Assembly: GCF_002744755.1 (NCBI RefSeq)
Contig: NZ_KZ319287.1
Location: 1 to 64,000, forward strand
Reading direction: 5' to 3'
DNA length: 64,000 bases
DNA from: Leeuwenhoekiella nanhaiensis
GTDB lineage: Bacteria > Bacteroidota > Bacteroidia > Flavobacteriales > Flavobacteriaceae
The notes beneath the pieces were generated by a model. That model did not search any database. It was not told the DNA's origin and saw only the letters and a list, made by a program, of their open reading frames with translations. The stretch's first letter is position 1; each line of letters starts with the position of its first letter. Shown one piece after another: positions 45,754 through 52,872 of this stretch. The position numbers and the translations under genes were made by a program.

Positions 45754-45829
45754 TGCCAGTCAAATATCACGCTACCCGCCCGTACCGAAAAGGTACGTTC
45801 GGGCGGGTAGCCAACTGAGCGACATCCCC
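45754..45829 (-). pseudogene. Broken 5' half of tRNA-Ala
   Basis: On the minus strand GGGGATGTCGCTCAGTTGGC, followed by TA (45829-45808), matches tRNA-Ala bases 1-22 with one change (A9 to C). After an inserted palindrome and a short GCGTGATA, TTTGACTGGCA (45764-45754) matches bases 27-37 exactly. The copy stops in the anticodon loop, where the GIY-YIG ATG begins. With no 3' half and the D arm destroyed, it cannot be a functional tRNA. Confidence 0.85.
45772..45810. repeat. Palindromic insertion in the tRNA fragment
   Basis: CTACCCGCCCG (45772-45782) and CGGGCGGGTAG (45800-45810) are perfect inverted arms, with inner GTACC/GGTAC arms. It replaces part of the D arm and is bounded by TA on both sides, as if inserted at a TA dinucleotide. 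It could be a small mobile palindrome. Confidence 0.7.
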
Positions 45830-45840
45830 GTTTAGTGGCG

Positions 45841-45848
45841 CAAATATA
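45841..45848 (-). promoter_or_regulatory. -7 box (TATATTTG) before the tRNA fragment
   Basis: On the minus strand TATATTTG is a perfect -7 box 11 nt before base 1 of the broken tRNA copy, which is the spacing expected of a tRNA promoter. It would transcribe the broken half, the GIY-YIG ORF and the intact tRNA-Ala together. Confidence 0.55.
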
Positions 45849-45970
45849 ATTAAAGTTCGCTAAAATCACTTATTGTTTTTTGTTTTAAAACTTCGGCCTA
45901 AAACTTACTGATATAGATAGTGACCTGAAGCCTTTCTTCTTAATTTTCAATGCAAACAACACTTAATAGC

Positions 45971-46004
45971 TTTGAATAAAATGATCAAAGTCGTAGTATC
46001 TTTG
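45971..46004 (+). promoter_or_regulatory. Promoter of the acetyltransferase gene
   Basis: TTTG at 45971-45974 and TATCTTTG at 45997-46004 with a 22-nt spacer, 38 nt before the ATG at 46043. The -7 box is perfect; the spacing is at the long end of the accepted range. Confidence 0.5.
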
Positions 46005-46042
46005 CCAATAAACCTTCCATTCGTCTAAAAATTAGGTAATCA

Positions 46043-46546
46043 ATGATAAAAAAGGCAAATAAGGATCAGCTTGATGAAATACTTGCTCTTACCCGCGCCT
46101 GTGCTGCAAAAATGATTAACGCAGGCATATTCCAATGGAATGAGCATTATCCCTCACGGGCTGCCTTTGAAGAAGATCTAAATCGCGACGAACTTTATAT
46201 AATTACGCAGAGCGGAAAAATTGCAGGTACTATTGTTATCTCAGATCTAAAAGATGAAGTGTACCAACCCGTAACCTGGCTCACCCCGGCTGATACAAAA
46301 AGCATCTATATACACCGGCTGGCCGTGCATCCTGATTTTCAGGGTCAGGGCATCGCACAGCAGTTAATGGATTTTGCAGAGGATTTTGCCCGTAGAAACG
46401 GCTACGTTTCGGTACGTCTGGACACCTTTAGTCAAAATCCACGCAACAACCTTTTCTACCAAAAACGCGGTTATGCAAAGCTTGAAGAAATCTTTTTTCC
46501 TAAGCAAAGCGAATATCCCTTTTACTGCTACGAACTCGTTTTATAG
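46043..46546 (+). CDS. GNAT family N-acetyltransferase
   Basis: A 167-residue acetyltransferase. The acetyl-CoA pyrophosphate loop lies in VHPDFQGQGIAQQLM (consensus Q/R-x-x-G-x-G/A), preceded by the strand IYIHRLAV and followed by RLDTFSQNPRNNLFYQKRGY, the usual motif B region. The N-terminal helix-rich part (MINAGIFQWNEHYP) is found in many acetyltransferases of Firmicutes and Bacteroidota with unknown acceptors. It precedes a MATE transporter gene by 45 nt. Confidence 0.87.
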   Translation: MIKKANKDQLDEILALTRACAAKMINAGIFQWNEHYPSRAAFEEDLNRDELYIITQSGKIAGTIVISDLKDEVYQPVTWLTPADTKSIYIHRLAVHPDFQGQGIAQQLMDFAEDFARRNGYVSVRLDTFSQNPRNNLFYQKRGYAKLEEIFFPKQSEYPFYCYELVL

Positions 46547-46591
46547 TCTTTTGATCTTTAGAAAAGCTATTTTCGCAAGAAGACTGAGCTT

Positions 46592-47932
46592 ATGTCAAAA
46601 ACAAACCCGCTTTCGTTTAAAAACATCAACCGCCTGGCGGTACCGGCTTTGCTGGCCGGTATTGCTGAACCCATACTCTCTGCGACCGATGCGGCAGTGG
46701 TGGGTAATGTTCAGGTAAATGCCACAGAAGTCCTGGCCGCAGTAGGTATTGTGGGTTCGTTTTTATCTGCCCTTATCTGGGTCTTAGGCCAAACCCGAAG
46801 TGCCCTTCAGGCCATCATTGCTCAATATTACGGCGCTGATAAAATTGATGAAATCAGCACGCTTCCGGCGCAGGCTATCTACTTCAATGTTTTTCTGAGC
46901 ATCGTGATTTTGGCGGGTACGCTTCCGTTTATTGAAGGTATTTTTTCGCTTTACAATGCATCGGGACTCATTTTGGACTATTGTGTGCAGTACTACTCTA
47001 TCCGGGTTTGGGGCTTTCCGCTTACCTTATTCACCTTTGCCGTTTTTGGTATTTTCAGAGGACTTCAAAATACCTTTTGGCCAATGGTTGTTGCCTTAAT
47101 AGGTGCCGGGGTAAACATTGTACTTGACTTTATTTTGGTGTACGGGATTGAAGGCTATATCCCGGCGATGCAGATTGAAGGTGCAGCTTACGCCAGTCTC
47201 GGGGCTCAGGGATTAATGGCGGTACTTTCGTTAATTCTGGTCCTGATCAAAACCAATGTAAGCCTGAGACTCAGATTCCCCATTCATCCGGAATTGTGGA
47301 GACTTGTGGGGATGGCACTCAACCTTTTTGTTCGCACCATCGCGCTTAATGTCGCGCTTTATTTAGCCAACTCGTTTGCGACAGATTACGGCGCTTCCTA
47401 CATCGCCGCACAAACCATTTTGATCAACATCTGGCTGTTTTCGGCATTTTTTATTGATGGATATGCAGCTGCGGGAAATATTCTCGCCGGTCGTTTTCTG
47501 GGAGCCAAGGATTATGACAGTCTGTGGCAATTAAGTAAAAAACTTACCCGTTACAGTCTCTTTATTGCCGGGGCTTTGATGCTCATTTCGGCCTTACTTT
47601 ATACCAGACTGGGTTTGCTTTTCACCAAAGAGCCCGAAGTCATCCTGCGCTTTACGGCTCTGTTTTTTGTGGTGATCCTGATGCAGCCGCTTAATGCGCT
47701 TGCCTTTATTTTTGATGGAATTTATAAAGGAATGGGCGAAATGAAATACCTGCGCAACGTACTGATGATAGCGACCTTTTTGGGTTTTGTACCTGCTATT
47801 TTTATAGGCGACTATTTTGGGCTGAAACTTTACGCGGTATGGATCGCCTTTTCCGTCTGGATGCTCATACGCAGCGGCGCCCTGATTCTTAATTTCAGAA
47901 AACGCTTCAGGCCCAAAGTAGCAGACAGTTAA
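46592..47932 (+). CDS. MATE family efflux transporter
   Basis: A 446-residue membrane protein with twelve predicted transmembrane helices in two homologous halves. The first begins LAVPALLAGIAEPILSATDAA, the typical opening of DinF-like MATE proteins. It exports cationic or organic compounds using a sodium or proton gradient. No specificity can be read. It follows an acetyltransferase gene and may share its transcript. Confidence 0.9.
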   Translation: MSKTNPLSFKNINRLAVPALLAGIAEPILSATDAAVVGNVQVNATEVLAAVGIVGSFLSALIWVLGQTRSALQAIIAQYYGADKIDEISTLPAQAIYFNVFLSIVILAGTLPFIEGIFSLYNASGLILDYCVQYYSIRVWGFPLTLFTFAVFGIFRGLQNTFWPMVVALIGAGVNIVLDFILVYGIEGYIPAMQIEGAAYASLGAQGLMAVLSLILVLIKTNVSLRLRFPIHPELWRLVGMALNLFVRTIALNVALYLANSFATDYGASYIAAQTILINIWLFSAFFIDGYAAAGNILAGRFLGAKDYDSLWQLSKKLTRYSLFIAGALMLISALLYTRLGLLFTKEPEVILRFTALFFVVILMQPLNALAFIFDGIYKGMGEMKYLRNVLMIATFLGFVPAIFIGDYFGLKLYAVWIAFSVWMLIRSGALILNFRKRFRPKVADS

Positions 47933-47972
47933 GCTGTATTACTAGTTACTGCTAACTGCGACTGCCAGCTGA

Positions 47973-48620
47973 TTAGCGTGTCTTCAGCCAACCTGTAATA
48001 CTCAGGCGTTCTGAAGCCAGTACAGGCTTTACCTCGTGCTCCAGCACCTGACTTTCAAAAATCACCACCCGCCCCGGTCTGGGGATGATATCTAAAACCT
48101 CTTCCCGGGATTCGTTAGGTAAATAAATGGTGAGTTCACCCCCGTTACCGGCCAGCCAGGTTTCATCGTTGAGATAGCAAACTATGGAAAGCTTACGGCG
48201 ATCATCGTTTTGAAAAGTGTCCAGATGGCGTTTATAAAAAGTTCCGGTGGGATAAACCGCATAATGAAATTCCTTCTGAAGGATCCCCAAAAAACAGGTG
48301 CGGTTTAGGTATGCTACCAGATCATTAATCTTGGCAAAAAACCGGCGTTCTACCGCGCGGCCTTCGGCCTCGTTGATCCAGTAAATGTAATCACCACGTA
48401 TTTTTTTATCGATCTCCTCATTAAGCCTGTTGCCTATGGCTGCCTTCTTAAAGAGATCGGTTTCATAAACGGTTTTTAGAGAGTCGCGCAATTCTGCGAT
48501 CTCGTCTGCATCAAAAAAGTCGTCGATGATGCTGTAATTTTGACCAAGCAAATCAGAAATAACCTGCTCATAAACAGGGTTTTCTACAAAATCAAGTTGC
48601 TCAAAAAGCTGTGTTTTCAT
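47973..48620 (-). CDS. 2-oxoglutarate/Fe(II)-dependent oxygenase
   Basis: A 215-residue oxygenase of the prolyl-4-hydroxylase type when started at the ATG at 48620; the frame is open 57 nt further upstream but that part is not conserved-looking. Iron ligands are His132 and Asp134 (KRHLDTF) and His195 (LEHEV); Arg205 (ERLSITGW) should bind 2-oxoglutarate. The substrate, protein or small molecule, cannot be deduced. It is convergent with the MATE gene and divergent from the small-ORF/queD operon. Confidence 0.85.
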   Translation of the reverse strand: MKTQLFEQLDFVENPVYEQVISDLLGQNYSIIDDFFDADEIAELRDSLKTVYETDLFKKAAIGNRLNEEIDKKIRGDYIYWINEAEGRAVERRFFAKINDLVAYLNRTCFLGILQKEFHYAVYPTGTFYKRHLDTFQNDDRRKLSIVCYLNDETWLAGNGGELTIYLPNESREEVLDIIPRPGRVVIFESQVLEHEVKPVLASERLSITGWLKTR

Positions 48621-48705
48621 GCGCGCAAAATAAATGAAAAAATAAATAGCATTTTCATAATTATTCTGTGTTGCCAAACACGGGTTTCACGGGTATACTT
48701 TTTAT

Positions 48706-48713
48706 ACTTTTGT
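48706..48713 (+). promoter_or_regulatory. -7 box (TACTTTTG) of the small ORF and queD
   Basis: TACTTTTG matches the -7 consensus and lies 19 nt before the ATG at 48733. I see no TTG at the right -33 spacing. Confidence 0.45.
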
Positions 48714-48732
48714 TGCATTAATTTGAAACAAA

Positions 48733-48828
48733 ATGGAATTCTTAGAGTTTTTGAGCGGCACCGGCATTTATGTGATCTTTGCAATTGCTCTAATCGTTGT
48801 GGTTCTGTACCGAAAATTTAAAGGTTAA
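48733..48828 (+). CDS. 31-residue membrane peptide
   Basis: A short ORF (ATG 48733, TAA ending 48828) encoding 31 residues: MEFLEFLSGTG, then a single hydrophobic helix (IYVIFAIALIVVVLY) and a basic RKFKG tail. The composition is that of a single-pass membrane microprotein, N-terminus out by the positive-inside rule. A -7 box lies just upstream and the queD ATG comes 2 nt after its stop, so translational coupling is likely. I know no family for it; homologues in other flavobacteria would confirm it. Confidence 0.5.
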   Translation: MEFLEFLSGTGIYVIFAIALIVVVLYRKFKG

Positions 48829-48830
48829 TT

Positions 48831-49295
48831 ATGAGTAACATACGTATTACCAAGCAATTTTCATTTGAAACGGGTCACGCCCTGTACGGTTATGATGGCA
48901 AATGCCGCAATGTACATGGGCACAGTTATAAGCTTTCGGTAACGGTTATTGGTACGCCTATTTCGCAAAGCGAAAACGTGAAGTTTGGAATGGTGATCGA
49001 CTTTGGAGACCTCAAGAAAATAGTCAAAAATGAAATTGTAGATGTTTTTGACCACGCTACCGTTTTCAACAAAAACACGCCACACGTAGAGCTGGCCAAA
49101 GAACTTTCAGACCGCGGTCACAATGTGCTGTTGGTAGATTACCAGCCTACCAGCGAAATGATGGTCATTGACTTTGCACGGAAAATTCAAAAACACCTGC
49201 CCCAAAATATAAAGCTATTTTCGCTTAAACTTCAGGAAACCGATACCAGTTTTGCAGAGTGGTATGCTTCTGATAATGAAGCCGATTTATCCTAA
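48831..49295 (+). CDS. queD: 6-carboxytetrahydropterin synthase family protein
   Basis: A 154-residue protein of the 6-pyruvoyltetrahydropterin synthase/QueD family. Zinc ligands are His16 (FETGHAL), His29 and His31 (NVHGHSYKL), with the catalytic Cys25 (KCRN). QueD makes carboxytetrahydropterin, the precursor of the queuosine and 7-deazaguanine pathway; relatives make pyruvoyltetrahydropterin. The catalytic residues favour an active enzyme. It starts 2 nt after a 31-residue membrane peptide gene and is followed by lpxH. Confidence 0.85.
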   Translation: MSNIRITKQFSFETGHALYGYDGKCRNVHGHSYKLSVTVIGTPISQSENVKFGMVIDFGDLKKIVKNEIVDVFDHATVFNKNTPHVELAKELSDRGHNVLLVDYQPTSEMMVIDFARKIQKHLPQNIKLFSLKLQETDTSFAEWYASDNEADLS

Positions 49296-49304
49296 ATTTA
49301 AACC

Positions 49305-50084
49305 ATGAAGCAACCTGTTGAGCAGCTTACCATTCCACCGGGTAAAAAGGCCTATTTCTCGAGTGATAATCACCTGGGTGCGCCTAACGCTGAAGCGAGC
49401 AAGCCCAGGGAGCTCAAGTTTCTTGCCTGGCTCAACACCATTGAGCGCGATGCCGCGGCTATTTTTTTGCTGGGTGATCTCTTTGACTTTTGGTTTGAGT
49501 ATAAAACGGTTGTTCCAAAAGGTTTTGTTCGGGTTTTAGGAAAGTTGGCTCAGTTGCGCGACAGCGGGATTCCCATCTATTTTTTTGTGGGTAATCACGA
49601 TCTCTGGATGCAGGACTACTTTGAAACCGAACTCAACATCCCTGTTTTTCACAAACCTCAGCTTTTTCAGCTGAATGATAAACGCCTGTTTATTGGCCAT
49701 GGTGATGGTCTGGGCCCCGGAGACAAAGGTTATAAGCGTATGAAAAAGGTGTTTAAATCACCTGTTTTTCAGTGGCTGTTTCGCTGGGTTCATCCGGATA
49801 TTGGGGTAAGGGTGGCACAATACCTTTCCGTTAAAAATAAATTGATTTCCGGGGACGATGACCATGTTTTTTTAGGTGAAGAAAATGAGTGGCTGGCTAC
49901 TTACGCAAAGCGAAAACTGGAAAGTGCGCATTACGATTACTTTATTTTTGGCCACCGCCACTTACCTATGCGCATTGAGGTAGGCGAGCAATCCAGCTAT
50001 TTTAATCTGGGTGACTGGATCATACATTACACCTACGGCGTATTTGACGGAAGCGATTTTGAACTGAAAGAATTCCATACCTAG
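49305..50084 (+). CDS. lpxH: UDP-2,3-diacylglucosamine diphosphatase
   Basis: A 259-residue calcineurin-like phosphoesterase of lipid A synthesis, cutting UDP-2,3-diacylglucosamine to lipid X. Metal motifs: FSSDNHLG (Asp21, His23), LLGDLFDFWF, FVGNHDLWM, IGHGDGL and FGHRHLP. The FDFWFEY element is typical of LpxH and of the related LpxH-like group used by Bacteroidota. It overlaps the convergent hypothetical gene by 4 nt. Confidence 0.88.
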   Translation: MKQPVEQLTIPPGKKAYFSSDNHLGAPNAEASKPRELKFLAWLNTIERDAAAIFLLGDLFDFWFEYKTVVPKGFVRVLGKLAQLRDSGIPIYFFVGNHDLWMQDYFETELNIPVFHKPQLFQLNDKRLFIGHGDGLGPGDKGYKRMKKVFKSPVFQWLFRWVHPDIGVRVAQYLSVKNKLISGDDDHVFLGEENEWLATYAKRKLESAHYDYFIFGHRHLPMRIEVGEQSSYFNLGDWIIHYTYGVFDGSDFELKEFHT

Positions 50085-50428
50085 TTTAAGGCGGTTTGCA
50101 TAAACTGTTGCGTTTCCATCTTTAAGATAGTTTGATCCAGTAAATCCTGAAGCCCTTCTAATTCTTCGCGGCTTACCGCAAGATCTACCGTTTCTGCCGG
50201 AGTTTTTAAAAGCAGCGATCTGCACGAAGCCGGTGCAGGACAGTCTTTACAGGTTATTTGATTGCGGGTATCCTGAGTCTGGTAGGCAAAACGCTTCAAT
50301 TGATCTAGCGTAAAATAAAAACCCGTATCCCTAAAAACCAACTGCGCTTTTAATTCTTCCTGAGGTACCGATTTCCAGTAAAAGGAAATGCCGGTGTCGT
50401 TTCGATAAATAATGCTGATATGCTTCAT
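50081..50428 (-). CDS. Hypothetical protein with C-x2-C-x6-C motif
   Basis: A 115-residue protein starting at the ATG at 50428 (MKHISIIYRNDTG); a start 18 nt upstream is possible. It shows a cysteine cluster ITCKDCPAPASC, which could bind a metal. The C-terminal third is helical (REELEGLQDLLDQTIL). I do not recognise the family. It is convergent with lpxH, overlapping by 4 nt. Confidence 0.6.
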   Translation of the reverse strand: MKHISIIYRNDTGISFYWKSVPQEELKAQLVFRDTGFYFTLDQLKRFAYQTQDTRNQITCKDCPAPASCRSLLLKTPAETVDLAVSREELEGLQDLLDQTILKMETQQFMQTALN

Positions 50429-50563
50429 AAACCCGATTTTACACAAATATAAAACCTTGTTTAGAATAAATCTAAATAGAATGTGGTTTTGTGAACAGTA
50501 ATTTCTTGATGTATGTAAAAAAGTTATATTTAATCTCGAAATACCATACTCATTAGTATTACT

Positions 50564-50875
50564 ATGTTATACGAAATTTATCAATATCAAAAAATTGTTG
50601 ACAGTCTTGAAGAGCGCATCAATAAAAGCAAATTCAAGAAGGACTATTTAATTGATGTTTTAGGCATTTCAAGAGCTACATTTTACAAGAAAATCAAGCA
50701 GAAATCGTTCAGCACTTCAGAGCTTATTCAACTGGGAAAATTACTTGCTCCCGAAGAAGCACAGGCTCTTGAAATCAAAAGAGCTTTACAGCGCAGTGAA
50801 GCTGATTTTGAGGCCGGAAATGTACAGGATCACACAACGGTCATGAGTGATGCTTACCGCAAACTCAAACAATGA
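50564..50875 (+). CDS. Helix-turn-helix antitoxin
   Basis: A 103-residue protein with an N-terminal helix-turn-helix (KKDYLIDVLGISRATFYKKI, residues about 26-45) and a C-terminal helical part with charged residues that would wrap the toxin (ALQRSEADFEAGN, TVMSDAYRKLKQ). It overlaps the downstream RelE/ParE-like gene by 4 nt (ATGA), the usual order of a type II antitoxin. The N-terminal DNA-binding part should repress the operon. Confidence 0.75.
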   Translation: MLYEIYQYQKIVDSLEERINKSKFKKDYLIDVLGISRATFYKKIKQKSFSTSELIQLGKLLAPEEAQALEIKRALQRSEADFEAGNVQDHTTVMSDAYRKLKQ

Positions 50876-51174
50876 AAACGGTCTGGACGCGGGAAGCCGT
50901 AAATTCCTTCAATGCTATATTAGATTACCTCCTATTTGTATGGACCACAAAGGAGGCTCAACATTTTATTGAGCTTACTGATCGTATTGTAAAGCAGATT
51001 GAAAAGAATCCCGTTCAGTTTCCGGTTTACGAATTGCAACCTGAATACCGTAAAGTGGTTATAACAAAACAAACAAGTTTATTCTACCGACAGCAGAAAG
51101 ACGTACTCGTAATTGCTTATTTCTGGAATAGTTTTCAAAACCCTGAAAAGCTATCGGTCAAATTAAAACCCTGA
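50872..51174 (+). CDS. RelE/ParE-family toxin
   Basis: A 100-residue basic protein of the RelE/ParE superfamily. The family pattern is visible: VWTREAVNSFNAILDYL (first helix), KNPVQFPVY, EYRKVVITKQTSLFYRQ and the late strand VLVIAYFWNSFQNP. Members inhibit either translation by ribosome-dependent mRNA cleavage or DNA gyrase; sequence does not settle which. It overlaps the antitoxin gene by 4 nt and converges with recJ with 2 nt between the stops. Confidence 0.75.
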   Translation: MKTVWTREAVNSFNAILDYLLFVWTTKEAQHFIELTDRIVKQIEKNPVQFPVYELQPEYRKVVITKQTSLFYRQQKDVLVIAYFWNSFQNPEKLSVKLKP

Positions 51175-51176
51175 CG

Positions 51177-52871
51177 TCACTCCTGAATATCCCGCAGTTT
51201 TAACTGAATACTCACATTTCCGTTCCACTCATTCAGATCGAGGGAATAGGCGGCTTTAAAGCGTTTCTTATGGGTAATCAAATCGCATTTTTCGCCCAAA
51301 TTAAAACCAATAGCACCTATTTGAACGGTTGTTCCGGGCTGGGTAACGGTACATTTTAAATGCAGCTCATCTGCCCCCACGCATTTCCCGTAACCCGTAT
51401 CTATGAGGTTTTTGCTCATAAAAACCGGGGTCATATTACCCGGCCCAAAAGGTGCAAACTGACGTAGAATACGGTAGAATTTTGGCGTAATATCTTCCAG
51501 ATTCAATTCGGCATCAATCGAAATTTCGGGAATGAGCAGGCGCTCATCAATGCTGTTGCTAACCACCTCTTCAAATTTCGACTTAAAATCGTCATACTGG
51601 TGTTCGCCAAGCGTTAGTCCGGCAGCATATTTATGTCCGCCAAATTGTTCTATGTGCTCGCTACAGGCTTCAAGGGCTTCGTATACATCAAAACCTTTTA
51701 CAGAGCGTGCACTGGCGGCTAGTTTTTCCCCGCTTTTGGTAAAGACAAGGGTTGGCCGGTAATAGGTTTCGGTAAGGCGTGAAGCCACAATGCCTATTAC
51801 GCCCTTATGCCAGTTTTCCTGATAGACCACGGTGGTTTTGCGGTGTTCTTCCCGGTTTTGCTGTATTTGCTCCAGGGCTTCCTCGGTTATGGTTTTATCG
51901 AGATCTTTCCGCTCTGCGTTAAAGGCTTCAATAGCAGCGGCCATCTGTTGGGCCTGTTCTTTGTTTTGCTCGGTAAGCAATTCTACTGCGTGTAAACCGT
52001 GCTTGATGCGCCCGGCAGCGTTAATGCGCGGCGCAATGATAAACACCACATCAGTAATGGTAAGGATCTCCTTTTTTACATTTTCGATCAGCGCCTGAAT
52101 GCCCGTGCGTGGCAGGGTATTGATGACATCGAGACCAAAAAAAGCCAGCACGCGGTTTTCGCCGGTAATAGGCACAATATCGGCTCCAATCGCAGTAGCA
52201 ACCAGATCGAGATAAGGCACCAGGGTTTTAACGGGCAATCCTTTTTGCTGCTCCAGCGCCTGAATCAGTTTAAAGCCCACACCACAGCCGCATAGTTCGT
52301 CATAAGGATAGGTGCAATCTTCACGCTTAGGGTCAAGCACAGCCGCTGCATCGGGAAGTTCGGGACCCGGCCTGTGGTGATCGCAGATGATAAAATCGAT
52401 ACCCAGCTTTTTGGCATAAGCGACCTTTTCTACCGCTTTGACCCCACAATCGAGCGCGATGATGAGCGTAATGTCATTATCGTGGGCATAATCAATACCT
52501 GCATACGAAACCCCATAACCTTCGGTATAACGATCGGGGATATACGTAGCCACTTGCGGATAATGACTTAGCAAATAACTGCTCATCAGGGCCACACTGG
52601 TGGTTCCGTCTACATCATAATCCCCGTAAACCAGAATATTTTCGCCCTGCTGCATCGCCAGGTTCACGCGTGCCACTGCACGGTCCATATCTTTCATCAG
52701 AAAGGGGTCGTGCAAATCATCTAGCGAAGGCCTGAAAAAGGTCTTTGCCTTCTCATAGGTATCTATACCCCGCTGAAGGAGTAATAGGGCAACTTTTTCG
52801 GGTACTTTAAGCTGATTAGCAAAATCTTTTATGTGTTCTACTTTTGGAGTAGGCTTGAGCGTCCAGCGCAT
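51177..52871 (-). CDS. recJ: Single-stranded-DNA-specific exonuclease RecJ
   Basis: A 564-residue 5'-3' exonuclease of recombination and repair. The DHH phosphoesterase motifs are NILVYGDYDVDGTTS, ALDCGV and IICDHHRPGP; the DHHA1 part has FGGHKYAAGLTL. The C-terminal OB-fold (LHLKCTVTQPG) binds DNA. It starts one nt after the stop of the upstream SPOR-protein gene, so they are in one operon. Confidence 0.95.
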   Translation of the reverse strand: MRWTLKPTPKVEHIKDFANQLKVPEKVALLLLQRGIDTYEKAKTFFRPSLDDLHDPFLMKDMDRAVARVNLAMQQGENILVYGDYDVDGTTSVALMSSYLLSHYPQVATYIPDRYTEGYGVSYAGIDYAHDNDITLIIALDCGVKAVEKVAYAKKLGIDFIICDHHRPGPELPDAAAVLDPKREDCTYPYDELCGCGVGFKLIQALEQQKGLPVKTLVPYLDLVATAIGADIVPITGENRVLAFFGLDVINTLPRTGIQALIENVKKEILTITDVVFIIAPRINAAGRIKHGLHAVELLTEQNKEQAQQMAAAIEAFNAERKDLDKTITEEALEQIQQNREEHRKTTVVYQENWHKGVIGIVASRLTETYYRPTLVFTKSGEKLAASARSVKGFDVYEALEACSEHIEQFGGHKYAAGLTLGEHQYDDFKSKFEEVVSNSIDERLLIPEISIDAELNLEDITPKFYRILRQFAPFGPGNMTPVFMSKNLIDTGYGKCVGADELHLKCTVTQPGTTVQIGAIGFNLGEKCDLITHKKRFKAAYSLDLNEWNGNVSIQLKLRDIQE

Positions 52872-52872
52872 G

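Noticed and set aside
45754-45829. A second tRNA-Ala gene
   Set aside because: Only bases 1-22 and 27-37 are present, the D arm is interrupted by a palindrome and there is no 3' half, so it is a remnant.
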